In this document: positions 46,810 to 56,740 of the stretch, piece after piece
Position numbering within the stretch: position 1 is the stretch's first letter
Layout of the letters: the number at the start of each line of letters is the position of its first letter
DNA from: Geobacter sp.
GTDB lineage: Bacteria; Desulfobacterota; Desulfuromonadia; Geobacterales; Geobacteraceae
Length of the DNA stretch: 64,000 nt
NCBI GenBank assembly: GCA_016177775.1
Contig: JACOUQ010000022.1
Coordinates: 1 to 64,000, forward strand
Direction: 5' to 3'
Notes under the pieces: generated by a model
Told to the model about the DNA's origin: nothing
The model's input: the letters and a program-made list of their open reading frames with translations, nothing else
Databases searched by the model: none
Program-made: the position numbers and the translations under genes

Positions 46810-47939
46810 TCTATCTTCTTTTTGCCTGGCTGCTGGCCCCGCTTGTCTATCCATTGATCTTGTTGCGCAGGCGAGGAAAGGTTGACCGCGTTCTCGTTGT
46901 CCAGACCGCGAAGATCGGGGATGTGATCTGTGGGACACCCATCTTGCGCGAGATAAAGAAAAGATATCCAGCCTGCCGGCTTTCCGTAATGGTTACCCCG
47001 ATTACGGCAGAATTACTGGAGTTCAATCCCCATGTTGACGAGATTATCAAGGTTGATGCAGCCTTGTGGCGTGGGTTTTCCGGCAAGCTGAAACTTGCCG
47101 CCATGATACGTGAGGGTTCATACGATGCTGCCGTATGTCTGAATCCCGGTGTGACGTTTGCTTTCGCAACTTTTTGTGGGCTTGTGCCCATCCGGCTTTC
47201 AGTCCTGCCAGAATCTGCAGGCGTGACCTCCCGCCTTGCGGGTGGGCTTTTTACCCATCTGCAGAGGCACACGTCGGGTAGGCTTGTTATCGAAACATAT
47301 ATGGCAATGCTCAAAGGGCTGGATATCGATACCGCCAATATAGATAAGGAAGTCTACAAGGTTCCCGGTTCCGACACCAAGGCAGAGAAAGCCCTTTCCA
47401 CCCTGAAAAAACCCATTGTGGGTATCGGGGTAAGCAGCGGTAACAAACTGAAGGAACTGGGCGAGGAAAAGGTTGCGGCGATTGTTGCCACACTTCTGGA
47501 TGAACTGGGTGGTTCCATAGTGTTGGTCGGATCTGAACATGATCGACGGGCGGCTGATACTGTCACTGCTTTGCTGGGAAAGAGGCAGGAAGTCGTGAAT
47601 GCGGCAGGTCTGTTCACCCTTGCCGAGTTGCCGGCCCTCATCGAACGACTTTCCCTGTATATTGGAGTTGATTCCGGGATTACATACATGGCGGACGCGC
47701 TCGCCATACCCCTGGTACACTTGTCCGGCCCCATTGACACCTCGGAGCAGAGACCGTATGGGAAGCGGGTTGAAACAGTCAGCTATCGGCTCGAGTGTGT
47801 TCCTTGCACCTATGTATTCGACGCTGCGTATGAATGCAGGACCGGCACACGTGAATGTATCGGGCTGGTCCGGCCAGAGGACATAACAGCAGCTGCGGTG
47901 AGTTTGCTGAAAAATACGGAAAACCGGAGCACACCCTAG
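46806..47939 (+). CDS. GT9 family glycosyltransferase
   Basis: The 377-residue protein has a hydrophobic N-terminal helix (about residues 2-20) that may anchor it in the membrane, then RVLVVQTAKIGDVICGTPIL and a donor-binding GVDSGITYMADALAIPLVHL. The usual GPxH of the GT9 donor motif is altered to GITYMA, so donor specificity may differ. A Cys pair in LECVPCTYVF matches other members in the cluster. GTG 47939 of the ligase gene overlaps its stop. Confidence 0.83.
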   Translation: MIYLLFAWLLAPLVYPLILLRRRGKVDRVLVVQTAKIGDVICGTPILREIKKRYPACRLSVMVTPITAELLEFNPHVDEIIKVDAALWRGFSGKLKLAAMIREGSYDAAVCLNPGVTFAFATFCGLVPIRLSVLPESAGVTSRLAGGLFTHLQRHTSGRLVIETYMAMLKGLDIDTANIDKEVYKVPGSDTKAEKALSTLKKPIVGIGVSSGNKLKELGEEKVAAIVATLLDELGGSIVLVGSEHDRRAADTVTALLGKRQEVVNAAGLFTLAELPALIERLSLYIGVDSGITYMADALAIPLVHLSGPIDTSEQRPYGKRVETVSYRLECVPCTYVFDAAYECRTGTRECIGLVRPEDITAAAVSLLKNTENRSTP

Positions 47940-49255
47940 TGTCGAATACGATTGCAATAGCAGCGCGACCTGTCAAAAAGGGATTGTTGACCGAGCATGT
48001 TGCACTCTGTTTCCTTTGCGTCCTAGTATTAATCCTCCCGGTTGCCCATACGGCCGCTATCCGTACACTTTGCACAGTCGTTCTTCTGTCCATGTTGGTA
48101 TGGCGGGGGATCTCAAGCAAGGATCTGCAATGGCACTCTACCGGGTTCGAGTGGCCCTTTGTCGCGTTCCTGCTGGTGGCTTTGGCGTCATTGCCCACTT
48201 CAGTAGATTTGGGTGAAAGCCTGAAAGAAATAAAGGGTGAACTTATTGTGCCGATTCTCCTTTTTTATGTGGCTTATTTTACCTTGAAAAGGGAAGAGGA
48301 CGGATTGCTCCTTTTATTAACGCTCTTCTTCGGCAGTTTTGTTTTCAGCGCATATTCGTTTTATGATTTTTACAACCATAACGGAGATTGGTTCTCTGCG
48401 GACACCTATCGGGCCGGCGGTCTTCGTGACCCCGGAGGAGGCGAGGCCGCGGGACTTTACCACATTATGGTAATTCCTTTTCTTTTCTGGGGAATGTTTT
48501 ATTTCAAAAAAATCTGGCAACGGCTCGGTTTGACAGTTCTACTATGTCTTAATCTTTTGGCCCTTCATATTACATTCACCCGTGCGGCATTCATTGCCCT
48601 TGGACTGCAACTGATTGTGATTGCAGCGCTATTGATACTCGAAAAGAGATGGCTGGCCGGTCTGGTTCTTTTATGTCTTCTACTTTCGGGGGGGGGCTTT
48701 TATCTCGAAAAGAAGATGTTTCGTGAGATGCATACCAGCAAACTTCCCGGATTTGCAGAATTCTTCAATATGACTCCCGACCAATTGGCCGGACCAGCCC
48801 CAGATCCCGGCTCAACGCGGAAGCGCCTGGCCATGTGGAAAACGGCAGTTGACCGGATTGCCGAAAACCCCTTCATGCCTCATGGCTATGGCCGCTTCCT
48901 TTTCGGTCGGGAGGTCAGGACTGAAAAAAATGCCCGTTACATTTATGACCAGACACATAATTCTTTTCTCGACGTATTTTTTGAGCTGGGAATTCAAGGC
49001 ATGCTGGTTTTTTTATGGATGATAGGAACATTTTTCCGGGCATTCTGGAAATTCTGGCGAAATGCGGAGAACAGGACTTCACGCTATCTGGCTGCAGGAT
49101 TGCTGACAATGATGGTCGGTTACTGGGTCAACAACTTCTTCGGGAGCTTTGATGGGGATGACGCCAAGTTGCTGTTCATGGTTCTCCTCGGCGTCGGGAT
49201 GGCCGTGATGCACCGGATGCCCGCGGAGCAGGCGGGGTTGGGAAAGGCATCATGA
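47939..49255 (+). CDS. O-antigen ligase/polymerase (Wzy_C) membrane protein
   Basis: GTG 47939 gives 438 residues with about ten to twelve membrane helices and a long periplasmic loop (about residues 255-345) with the Wzy_C core: RLAMWKTAVDRIAENPFMPH, GYGRFLFG and QTHNSFLDVFFELG. The N..L pattern of H-N-xx-L is the family signature. It may be WaaL (joins O-chain to lipid A-core) or Wzy; no partner flippase or Wzz gene lies in the window to decide. The ligase assignment fits the core gene context. Confidence 0.82.
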   Translation: MSNTIAIAARPVKKGLLTEHVALCFLCVLVLILPVAHTAAIRTLCTVVLLSMLVWRGISSKDLQWHSTGFEWPFVAFLLVALASLPTSVDLGESLKEIKGELIVPILLFYVAYFTLKREEDGLLLLLTLFFGSFVFSAYSFYDFYNHNGDWFSADTYRAGGLRDPGGGEAAGLYHIMVIPFLFWGMFYFKKIWQRLGLTVLLCLNLLALHITFTRAAFIALGLQLIVIAALLILEKRWLAGLVLLCLLLSGGGFYLEKKMFREMHTSKLPGFAEFFNMTPDQLAGPAPDPGSTRKRLAMWKTAVDRIAENPFMPHGYGRFLFGREVRTEKNARYIYDQTHNSFLDVFFELGIQGMLVFLWMIGTFFRAFWKFWRNAENRTSRYLAAGLLTMMVGYWVNNFFGSFDGDDAKLLFMVLLGVGMAVMHRMPAEQAGLGKAS

Positions 49256-50298
49256 AAAAAATTCTCTTTATCCGTCGCGACAACATCGGCGATCTCCTCT
49301 GCACCACCCCCGCCATTCGGGCTGTGCGGGAACGATATCCCGACGCCAGGATCGCCATGCTGGTCAATTCCTATAATGCCGATGCTGTCCGCTTGAATCC
49401 CGATATCGATGAAATCCACGTATACCAGAAGGCCAAGCATGTGCCGGAACGGAGCCGCCTGGCGGTCTGGTGGGAGAATTCCCGGGTGTTGCGCGCCATC
49501 CGGCGTGAACATTACGATGTGGCCATTGCCTGCGGAGCCCATTCCCCGACGCTGGAACGCTACACGGCGCGTACCGGTGCCCGACGGCTGGTCGGCTTTG
49601 CCCCCAAGGGCGGCAAGGCTATAGTTTACACCGATCCGGTCAGCGATGGGGCCATGCCGGAGCACGAGGTTGCCAGGACATTTCGGCTTCTGGGGCCTTT
49701 GGGTGAGTTCGGCGCGCCGGGGAGGATGTATCTATATCCGGATGCGGGGGAAATGGCCAATTTTGCCGACGTCGCAAGCCGCTCCCGGCGGCGCTCCGAC
49801 AGGCCATTGATTGCGGTGGCGATCAGTGCTCGGGTGGAGAAGCACCAGTGGCAGCATGAAAAATTTGCATCTCTGATCGAGAGGCTCCTGGCCGCTGAAG
49901 AGGCGGATGTGCTTCTCCTCTGGGCGCCAGGGGCGAAGGACAATCCGACGTTCCCGGGCGATGACGAGGCCGCGGCCGGCATCTGCGAGAAGTTCGGAGA
50001 CCGCATCACCCCCTATCGCACGACCACTCTGCCGCAGCTGATCGCGGCGCTCGCTTCGGCCGATCTCGTGGTCAGCCTTGATACCGGCTCGCTTCACATG
50101 GCTTCCGCGCTGCAAAAGCCTCTGATTGCCATCATGCGAAATGGCAATATCGTTCCGTGGGGGCCGTGGCAGACAATAAACAGGGTCATCGCATCGGAGA
50201 CCGTCGTGTCCGACATCCCGGTCGAATCGGTCTACGGAGCGGTAACCGACATGCTTGGAGAAATCAAGCTTCAGGAAAGGGGAGGGGAGACTCCATGA
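49252..50298 (+). CDS. GT9 family glycosyltransferase
   Basis: The 348-residue protein begins [21 protein letters not shown] and carries [20 protein letters not shown] and a WGPWQT segment near the C-terminus. GT9 heptosyltransferase fold; exact donor unknown. ATG 49252 overlaps the ligase stop by 4 bp. It is the last of the six GT9 genes in this cluster. Confidence 0.83.
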   Translation: MKKILFIRRDNIGDLLCTTPAIRAVRERYPDARIAMLVNSYNADAVRLNPDIDEIHVYQKAKHVPERSRLAVWWENSRVLRAIRREHYDVAIACGAHSPTLERYTARTGARRLVGFAPKGGKAIVYTDPVSDGAMPEHEVARTFRLLGPLGEFGAPGRMYLYPDAGEMANFADVASRSRRRSDRPLIAVAISARVEKHQWQHEKFASLIERLLAAEEADVLLLWAPGAKDNPTFPGDDEAAAGICEKFGDRITPYRTTTLPQLIAALASADLVVSLDTGSLHMASALQKPLIAIMRNGNIVPWGPWQTINRVIASETVVSDIPVESVYGAVTDMLGEIKLQERGGETP

Positions 50299-51305
50299 AA
50301 AAGGTCCTGGTCACCGGCGCGGCCGGTTTTATCGGGTTTCATCTGGCAAAGCGCTTGCTGGAGAAGGGTGTTGCTGTTGTCGGCCTCGACAACCTGAACG
50401 ATTATTACGATGTCAACCTGAAGCTGGCGCGGCTGAAACAGCTGGAAGCGATGGCGGGGTTCAGTTTAGTGAAGGCTGATCTGGCCGACCGGCAGCGGAT
50501 TCCGGAGCTGTTCGCCGCGGAGAAGTTCGAGGTGGTGGTCAATCTGGCGGCCCAGGCTGGAGTGCGCTACTCCATTCAGAACCCCCAGGTTTACGTTGAC
50601 AGCAATATCCAGGGGTTCCTCAACATCCTGGAAGGGTGCCGTCACAATGGCGTGGGGCACCTGGTCTATGCATCCACCAGCTCGGTATATGGCGCCAATA
50701 CGAAGATGCCCTTTTCGGTGCACCACAACGTGGACCATCCGGTATCGCTCTATGCCGCCACCAAGAAGGCAAACGAGCTGATGGCCCACACCTATGCCAG
50801 CCTCTACGGCCTTCCCTGCACCGGGCTGCGCTTCTTCACGGTTTACGGCCCCTGGGGGCGTCCCGACATGGCCCTTTTTCTCTTTACCAAGGCGATTCTT
50901 GAAGGGCGGCCGATCGATGTTTTCAACTACGGAAAGATGCAGCGGGATTTCACCTTTGTGGATGACATCGTCGAAGGTATCGTTCGGGTCATGGACCGCG
51001 TGCCGGCTCCCAATCCGGAGTGGAGCGGCGACTCTCCCGATCCGGCCACCAGCTATGCGCCGTACCGGGTCTACAACATCGGAAACAACCAGCCGGTGGA
51101 GCTTCTGCATTTCATCGAGGTGCTGGAGGATGCCCTCGGGCAAAAGGCGGCCAAGAATCTCCTCCCCATCCAGGCTGGGGACGTACCCGCCACCTACGCC
51201 GATGTTGATGACCTGATGCGGGACACCGGCTTCAAGCCTGCCACCCCGATCGAAGTGGGGATCAAGCGTTTCGTGGCATGGTATCGCGAATACTACGGGG
51301 TGTAG
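50295..51305 (+). CDS. NAD-dependent sugar epimerase, UDP-glucuronate 4-epimerase type
   Basis: ATG 50295 overlaps the GT9 stop; longer in-frame starts lie in the previous gene. The 336-residue short-chain dehydrogenase has [35 protein letters not shown] (typical of GlcA epimerases), [15 protein letters not shown], the catalytic SSVYG with YAATKKANE, and [20 protein letters not shown]. It would convert UDP-glucuronate to UDP-galacturonate for the core or O-chain. Confidence 0.88.
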   Translation: MKKVLVTGAAGFIGFHLAKRLLEKGVAVVGLDNLNDYYDVNLKLARLKQLEAMAGFSLVKADLADRQRIPELFAAEKFEVVVNLAAQAGVRYSIQNPQVYVDSNIQGFLNILEGCRHNGVGHLVYASTSSVYGANTKMPFSVHHNVDHPVSLYAATKKANELMAHTYASLYGLPCTGLRFFTVYGPWGRPDMALFLFTKAILEGRPIDVFNYGKMQRDFTFVDDIVEGIVRVMDRVPAPNPEWSGDSPDPATSYAPYRVYNIGNNQPVELLHFIEVLEDALGQKAAKNLLPIQAGDVPATYADVDDLMRDTGFKPATPIEVGIKRFVAWYREYYGV

Positions 51306-51315
51306 GCAGTCATCG

Positions 51316-52452
51316 ATGAAGATCGCCCTGGTCCGGCAGAAATACACCCCCTTCGGCGGCGCGGAGCGGTATATGGCCCGTCTCGTGGAAGGGCTCGTGG
51401 CCCGCGGTCACAAAGTCCATGTCTTCGCTGCGAAGTGGGACGCGGAGAATGTCACTGGTGTCACTCTTCATCGTGTTCCGGTCGTTTCCCTTTCAGGCTG
51501 GCTCAAGGCGCTCACCTTTGCCTGGAACTGCCGCAGGATGCTGCAAGGTGAGAGGTTCGACGTCATCTTCAGCTTGGAGCGTACTATCTTTCAGGACATC
51601 TACCGGGCCGGCGACGGTTGCCACCGGCAGTGGCTGGTGCAGAAAAGCCTGGGAAAGCCTGACTGGTCACGGTTCGCCACTCTCTGTAATCCCTTGCACC
51701 ATGCCTACCTCTTCCTGGAGAAAAAACTCTTTACCGATGAGCGGTTGCGGGCTATTATTGCCAATTCGGGCATGGTGCGGGACGACATAATCCGGCACTA
51801 CGGCGTTTCCCCTGAAAAGATCCGGGTGGTGTATAACGGTCTCGATCCGGCGCAGTTCGAATTCGGGCGCCGCGAGGAATGTCGCGGGGCGCTGGCCCGT
51901 GAATTTTCCCTGAACTCCGAGCTGCGCCTGCTCTATGTCGGGTCCGGTTTCGAGCGCAAGGGTGTGCCGGCGCTTCTCCGGGCTGTTTCGCGTCTGGAGA
52001 TGCCGTTTCGCCTGTTCGTGGTGGGGAAGGGGAATCTCCGCAGGTTCCAGCGGATGGCCGAGCTCCTGGGGATCGCGGACCGCGTCATATTCACCGGCCC
52101 GCGCCGGGATGTGGAGACCTTTTACTTAGGCTCCGATCTCTTTGTCTTCCCGACGTTGTATGACCCGTTCAGCAACGCCACGCTGGAGGCTATGCTCTGC
52201 GGGCTTCCCGTGGTGACGACCTCGTTCAACGGTGTCGCCGAACTTGTGGAGAACGGCGTGAACGGTTGGGTTGTGCCTGATCCGCTCGATGTTGACGGGT
52301 TGGCATCAGCAATTATGCGGCTTGCAAGCTCGCCGGATTTGGCGCAGATCGGGATCGAAGCCCGCAAGACCGCTGCCGGCTTGACCATGGAGCGGAACAC
52401 CAGCGAGACACTACGCGTGATTGAGGAACTGGTGGAAAGTAGGGTGCGTTAG
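51316..52452 (+). CDS. GT4 glycosyltransferase, WaaG-like
   Basis: The 378-residue enzyme begins MKIALVRQKYTPFGGAERYM and has HKVHVFAAKWDAE and a TIFQDIYRAGDGCHRQW segment like WaaG, the LPS core glucosyltransferase I. Its donor domain has LLYVGSGFERKGVPALLRA and FVFPTLYDPFSNATLEAML. It should add the first outer-core hexose to heptose II. The last codons (SRVR, TAG) are written by a GTAGGGTGCGTTA palindrome, as at the end of lnt. Confidence 0.88.
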   Translation: MKIALVRQKYTPFGGAERYMARLVEGLVARGHKVHVFAAKWDAENVTGVTLHRVPVVSLSGWLKALTFAWNCRRMLQGERFDVIFSLERTIFQDIYRAGDGCHRQWLVQKSLGKPDWSRFATLCNPLHHAYLFLEKKLFTDERLRAIIANSGMVRDDIIRHYGVSPEKIRVVYNGLDPAQFEFGRREECRGALAREFSLNSELRLLYVGSGFERKGVPALLRAVSRLEMPFRLFVVGKGNLRRFQRMAELLGIADRVIFTGPRRDVETFYLGSDLFVFPTLYDPFSNATLEAMLCGLPVVTTSFNGVAELVENGVNGWVVPDPLDVDGLASAIMRLASSPDLAQIGIEARKTAAGLTMERNTSETLRVIEELVESRVR

Positions 52453-52484
52453 GCTTGTTTTTGCCGTAACGCACTCTACAAATG
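52439..52484. repeat. palindromic element (GTAGGGTGCGTTA type)
   Basis: GTAGGGTGCGTTAGGC and GCCGTAACGCACTCTAC arms around TTGTTTTT. It writes the end and stop of the WaaG-like gene and lies in the short gap to the GT2 gene. Confidence 0.85.
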
Positions 52485-52529
52485 TTATTTTTGTTTGCAA
52501 AGCCGAATTAATTGAAATCTCGTGAGCAA

Positions 52530-53585
52530 ATGCAGGAACATCTCATCGACATAATCGTTCCAGTCTGGAATGCACTGGTGGAAACCAGGAACTGCCTGGT
52601 AAGCCTTATCGAACATGCCCAGTCGGCCCGCCTGATTCTGGTGGACAATGGCAGCGAGCGCGAGACCGAGCGGATGCTCCAGGAGTTCGCGGAAGGGCTT
52701 GGCGAGCGGGCACTGCTCATGCGCAACGAAATAAATAACGGGTTCGTTAAGGCTGTCAACCAGGGATTGGCGCGGGCCGAGGCCCCTTTTCTCGGTGTCG
52801 TGCGCAATACCTCGGTGGTAACGTCTGGCTGGCTCGAGCCGATGATCGAGGCTGCCGGAGCGCGTCTCGAGGCCGGCATTATTGTCCCGCGGCTTGTTGA
52901 GGGTACCGGCGCTAACTCAAGGCGGCAGCGAACCGGCGCTGTCTCGATTACGGAAACCGGTGCCGGCTCTTTTGCGGCGCTCCTTATCCGAAAAAAGCTT
53001 TATGAGCGTATTGGCGGCTTTGACGAGGAGATGGATGGCGCCGGATGGTGCCTGAAAGATTACTCGCGTAAGGCTTACCGCGCAGATTTCAATACCCTTG
53101 CCGTCCACGCTTCTCCGGTATTTCACACGGAGCCGGTACTCTTGGGATCGGCGCAACGCCGTGAGCAACAAGCCAGGAAAAGCGCTGAAGACTATCTGCA
53201 GAGATGGGGAACCGAGCAATCATTTTGCATGCACTTTCCGAAGGAGACCGATCCCCAGGTGTTTCTTCGCAAGCTTGAGCTGCTGCTGACCGGCGCTCGC
53301 CAGGGACATGCCTTCAACCTGCTTGTGCCGTATCGACTGGCAAGGCAGCTGCGCAAACAGGGCATTGCCGCTCCCCACACCGGCATCGTATTCGAGCAGA
53401 TGCCTCTTTTCGGGGTGTCATCGGCGATTGCCAGGACCTTGCAACGGCTGATGGGTGAAACGCCCAGCTGCCAGTCGGTAACGGGAATTGACGGAATTCC
53501 ATTTCCCGGCATAGGTGACGCCATCAATTTTTACGCCCTGGAGCAGAAGTTCCGGCAGGCGGAAGCAGAGATATACGGACATTGA
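52530..53585 (+). CDS. GT2-fold glycosyltransferase
   Basis: ATG 52530 gives 351 residues; TTG 52512 is an in-frame alternative and neither has a strong ribosome site. The N-terminal 190 residues are GT-A: LIDIIVPVWNALVETRNCL, LILVDNGSERET, and an ASKNxG-like NEINNGFVKAVNQGLA. A GGFDEEMDGAGWCLKDYSRK segment replaces the usual GGFDExF-xxED acceptor motif. The C-terminal 130 residues are not recognised. The RNTSVV sequence stands where a DxD-type NDD would be, so metal binding is uncertain. Confidence 0.75.
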   Translation: MQEHLIDIIVPVWNALVETRNCLVSLIEHAQSARLILVDNGSERETERMLQEFAEGLGERALLMRNEINNGFVKAVNQGLARAEAPFLGVVRNTSVVTSGWLEPMIEAAGARLEAGIIVPRLVEGTGANSRRQRTGAVSITETGAGSFAALLIRKKLYERIGGFDEEMDGAGWCLKDYSRKAYRADFNTLAVHASPVFHTEPVLLGSAQRREQQARKSAEDYLQRWGTEQSFCMHFPKETDPQVFLRKLELLLTGARQGHAFNLLVPYRLARQLRKQGIAAPHTGIVFEQMPLFGVSSAIARTLQRLMGETPSCQSVTGIDGIPFPGIGDAINFYALEQKFRQAEAEIYGH

Positions 53586-53597
53586 ACGGAGAAAACC

Positions 53598-54167
53598 ATG
53601 ATTGAGGAAATCCGCGCCCAATTACGGGCGCACGTGGAAGTGATAACCCTGATCGAGCGCGAGCTCGCCGACATGATCGCCACAGCCGTGGAAACGACGG
53701 TTACCGCCCTGCGCGCCGGCAACAAGCTCCTGGTCATGGGCAATGGCGGCTCTGCCGCCGATGCCCAGCATTTCGTCGCCGAGATAGTAGGTCGCTTCAA
53801 GATGGAGCGCAAGGCTCTCCCCGCCATCGCCCTGACCACCGATACCTCCATCCTGACCGCCATAGGCAACGACTACGGCTACGACCTGGTGTTCAAGAGG
53901 CAGGTGGAGGCGCATGCCCGTCCGGGGGATGTGGTGGTGGGAATATCCACCAGCGGGAATTCCCCCAATGTCCTTGAGGCGCTAAAGCTGGCGCGGGAGA
54001 TGGAGTGCCGGACCATCGGCCTGCTGGGTAAGGATGGCGGCACCATCAAGGCGGTTTCGGACATTGACCTGACCGTTCCGTGCAATGACACGCCCCGGGT
54101 CCAGGAAGGGCATATCACCATTATTCACATTATCTGCGATCTGGTGGAGAAGAAACTGTTTTCGTAG
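53598..54167 (+). CDS. gmhA: sedoheptulose-7-phosphate isomerase
   Basis: The 189-residue SIS-domain enzyme makes D-glycero-D-manno-heptose 7-phosphate, the first step to ADP-heptose. It shows [51 protein letters not shown] and the C-terminal [16 protein letters not shown], all standard. ATG 53598 after GGAGAAAACC. The stop TAG is part of a GTAGGGCAGGG palindrome. It opens the heptose biosynthesis part of the cluster with hldE and gmhB; hldD is not in the window. Confidence 0.95.
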   Translation: MIEEIRAQLRAHVEVITLIERELADMIATAVETTVTALRAGNKLLVMGNGGSAADAQHFVAEIVGRFKMERKALPAIALTTDTSILTAIGNDYGYDLVFKRQVEAHARPGDVVVGISTSGNSPNVLEALKLAREMECRTIGLLGKDGGTIKAVSDIDLTVPCNDTPRVQEGHITIIHIICDLVEKKLFS

Positions 54168-54210
54168 GGCAGGGTTCCCCTGCCCTGGGCGGGGAGACCC
54201 CGCCCCTACA
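54164..54210. repeat. nested palindromic element (GTAGGG type)
   Basis: GGGCAGGG/CCCTGCCC and GGGCGGGG/CCCCGCCC hairpins inside outer GTAGGGC and GCCCCTAC ends. The left end contains the gmhA stop codon. Confidence 0.85.
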
Positions 54211-54230
54211 TAGGAATCGAAAGGCATTAA

Positions 54231-55181
54231 ATGAAATACCAACCGATAGACCTGTCCGGCGTGAAGACCTATCCGATTGCCGAAAGGAAGAATAAAGTCA
54301 GCATCCGCAGGGATTTCTCCCCCGGCGTTTCCAGAGGGATGAGTGTGAGCGATCTTCTGGCTTCGTTTCCCCGGCAGATGGGAGCCGAGGCCCTTCTGGG
54401 AGTCATCGACGCGGTGGTTGCCGCGCGGGAAAAGGGGAAGCCAGTGGTTCTGGCCATGGGTGCCCATGTGATCAAGTGCGGGCTCCAGCCGGTCCTGAAG
54501 AACTTGATCGAAGCCGACGTCATCACCGCTATTGCCCTGAACGGCGCGGGCTCCATACATGACTACGAGATTTCCCTCATCGGCGAGACCAGCGAGGACG
54601 TTGGAGCGGTGCTCCACTGCGGCACCTTCGGCATGGCCGAAGAGACCGGCCGCGATATCAACCGCGCCCTCCGGGAAGGAGTGGCCAAGGGACTCGGCTA
54701 CGGCGAGTCGGTGGGGCGGTTCATCATCGACAATGACAACCCCTACCGTGAGTACAGCCTGTTGGCCGCTTGCATGGAGAAGGATATCCCGGTCACGGTC
54801 CACGTGGCGGTCGGCACCGACATCATCCACCAGCACCCCGACGCGGACGGCGCGATCATCGGCCAGGCGAGCTATACCGATTTCCGTATCCTGACCTCGG
54901 TCGTTTCCGAGCTGGGGGACGGCGGGGTCTACCTGAACGTGGGGAGCGCGGTGCTCCTCCCGGAGGTCTTCCTCAAGGCCCTCTCCATTGCCCAGAACCT
55001 GGGGCATCACGTGGACAGCTTCACCACCGCCAACTTCGACATGATGCAGCACTATCGTCCCCTGCAGAACGTGGTCAAGCGCCCCACGTCCGGCCAGAGC
55101 AGGGGCTACACCGTCACCGGCCATCATGAGATCATGATACCGCTCCTGGCGGCGGGAATATTGGATAAAATCGGTGAATAG
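54231..55181 (+). CDS. uncharacterised deoxyhypusine-synthase-like protein
   Basis: I do not recognise a defined function. The 316-residue soluble protein resembles the deoxyhypusine synthase fold in its order of segments: VVLAMGAHVIKCGLQPVLKN, then AIALNGAGSIHDYEISLIG, an IPVTVHVAVGTDIIHQHPDA strand-loop and GGVYLNVGSAVLLPEVFLKA. The lysine that forms the enzyme intermediate in true deoxyhypusine synthase is not apparent near the C-terminal SGQSRGYTVTGHHEI. Many glycines and His/Asp residues suggest NAD or metal use. It sits between gmhA and hldE, so a role beside ADP-heptose synthesis is possible. ATG 54231 with GAAAGG upstream. Confidence 0.65.
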   Translation: MKYQPIDLSGVKTYPIAERKNKVSIRRDFSPGVSRGMSVSDLLASFPRQMGAEALLGVIDAVVAAREKGKPVVLAMGAHVIKCGLQPVLKNLIEADVITAIALNGAGSIHDYEISLIGETSEDVGAVLHCGTFGMAEETGRDINRALREGVAKGLGYGESVGRFIIDNDNPYREYSLLAACMEKDIPVTVHVAVGTDIIHQHPDADGAIIGQASYTDFRILTSVVSELGDGGVYLNVGSAVLLPEVFLKALSIAQNLGHHVDSFTTANFDMMQHYRPLQNVVKRPTSGQSRGYTVTGHHEIMIPLLAAGILDKIGE

Positions 55182-55258
55182 TGAATGGTGAAGGGTGAAG
55201 GGTAAAACCAAAAAGCTTGGTTTTGCCATTCACCAGTCCCCAGTTACCAGTCACCGTT
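55180..55258 (+). repeat. GGTGAAG-type intergenic repeat with inverted part
   Basis: GTGAATAGTGAATGGTGAAGGGTGAAGGG runs from the preceding stop, then AAACCAAAAAGCTTGGTTTT forms a hairpin, and CACCAGTCCCCAGTTACCAGTCACC is the reverse-sense partner. Confidence 0.7.
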
Positions 55259-55270
55259 TCCGGAGGAAAC

Positions 55271-56740
55271 GTGGATCGCAAAAACGCGGAATCCCTTTTT
55301 AACAGAGTAATGGATATCAAGGCCCTTGTCATCGGCGACCTGATGCTGGACGAGTATCTCTGGGGGAAGGCGGAGCGCATCTCCCCGGAGGCGCCGGTGC
55401 AGGTGGTGGACGTGGTGCGCGAGGACCTGCGCCTCGGTGGGGCCGGCAACGTGGTGCACAACCTGGTGGCCCTTGGCTGCCAGGTGGGGGTCTGCAGCGT
55501 GATCGGCGGCGACGAAAACGGCGCCCACCTGCGCCATGCGTTTACCGGCAAGGGGGTGGACACTTCCGGGGTATTCGAGGACCCGATGCGCACCACCAGC
55601 ATGAAGACCCGGGTGATCGCCTCCCATCAGCAGATAGTCCGGATCGACCGGGAGTCGAAAGAGGCGATTTCCGAGTCCTATGAAGATAAGGTGATCGATT
55701 TCATCAGGACGCAAGGAAGGGAATACCATGTGCTGGTGGTATCCGACTACCTGAAGGGGGTTCTGACGGAGCGGGTGCTGGCCGAGATCTGCCGCTTGGG
55801 GAAGGAGGCAGGAATCCCGGTGGTGGTCGACCCGAAGGGTAACGATTACGCTAAATACCGGGGTGCTACAATACTGACCCCGAACCGCAAGGAGGCGGAA
55901 ACTGCCTCCCGTCTAACGATACGCGATGGGGAAACCCTGAGGCAGGCAGGTTCAAGGCTTCTTGGGGAGCTCGACCTGGAGGCGCTCTTGATCACAAGGA
56001 GCGAGGAGGGGATGTCGCTCTTCTACAAGGATGGCGAGGAGGTCCATATCCCGACCCGGGCCCGTGAGGTTTACGATGTCACTGGCGCGGGGGACACGGT
56101 CCTGTCGGTGCTCAGCATCGGCCTGGCGGCAGGGCTCGGTTTTGCGGAGGCCGCCCGGCTTTCCAACGTCGCCGCCGGCATCGTGGTAGGCAAGCTCGGG
56201 ACCTCCACCGCCACTCCAGCGGAGATTGTCGCGGAGATCGGCCGGGGCCACCTGGACAGCGAAACCAAGATCAAGAACCTCGACGTGCTGGTGAGCATCG
56301 TGGAGGGGGAACGGGCGCGGGGCAAAAAGATCGCGTTCACCAATGGCTGCTTCGACCTTCTTCACGTGGGGCACGTCAAGTACCTACAGAAGGCGCGCAG
56401 CTTCGGCGACCTGCTGGTGGTGGGGCTCAACAGCGACGACTCCGTCCGGCGGCTGAAGGGGGAGAGCCGTCCCCTGATCGGAGAGGCAGAGCGGGCCCAT
56501 ATCCTGGCCGCTCTCGACTGCGTGGATTACGTGGTGATATTCGACGAGGACACGCCGCAAAGGCTGATAGAGGCGGTCAAGCCCGCGGTCCTCGTAAAGG
56601 GCGGGGATTACACCCCCGAGCGGGTTGTCGGCCGGGATTTCGTGGAGACATACGGCGGCAGGGTGGAGCTGGTGGAGTTCGTGGACGGCAAGTCCACGAC
56701 GAACATCATTGAGAAAATATTGAAAACTTATGGGGACTAG
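55271..56740 (+). CDS. hldE: bifunctional heptose 7-phosphate kinase / heptose 1-phosphate adenylyltransferase
   Basis: GTG 55271 directly follows GGAGGAAAC and gives 489 residues. The N-terminal ribokinase-like domain (about 1-325) has LVIGDLMLDEYLWG, LGGAGNVVHNLVALG and the catalytic DVTGAGDTVLSVL. The C-terminal nucleotidyltransferase (about 345-489) has FTNGCFDLLHVGHVKYLQKA with the HxGH motif and KGGDYTPERVVGRD. It performs two of the steps to ADP-heptose; the phosphate removal between them is by GmhB, encoded next. A longer start at 55217 is in repeat sequence. Confidence 0.95.
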   Translation: MDRKNAESLFNRVMDIKALVIGDLMLDEYLWGKAERISPEAPVQVVDVVREDLRLGGAGNVVHNLVALGCQVGVCSVIGGDENGAHLRHAFTGKGVDTSGVFEDPMRTTSMKTRVIASHQQIVRIDRESKEAISESYEDKVIDFIRTQGREYHVLVVSDYLKGVLTERVLAEICRLGKEAGIPVVVDPKGNDYAKYRGATILTPNRKEAETASRLTIRDGETLRQAGSRLLGELDLEALLITRSEEGMSLFYKDGEEVHIPTRAREVYDVTGAGDTVLSVLSIGLAAGLGFAEAARLSNVAAGIVVGKLGTSTATPAEIVAEIGRGHLDSETKIKNLDVLVSIVEGERARGKKIAFTNGCFDLLHVGHVKYLQKARSFGDLLVVGLNSDDSVRRLKGESRPLIGEAERAHILAALDCVDYVVIFDEDTPQRLIEAVKPAVLVKGGDYTPERVVGRDFVETYGGRVELVEFVDGKSTTNIIEKILKTYGD

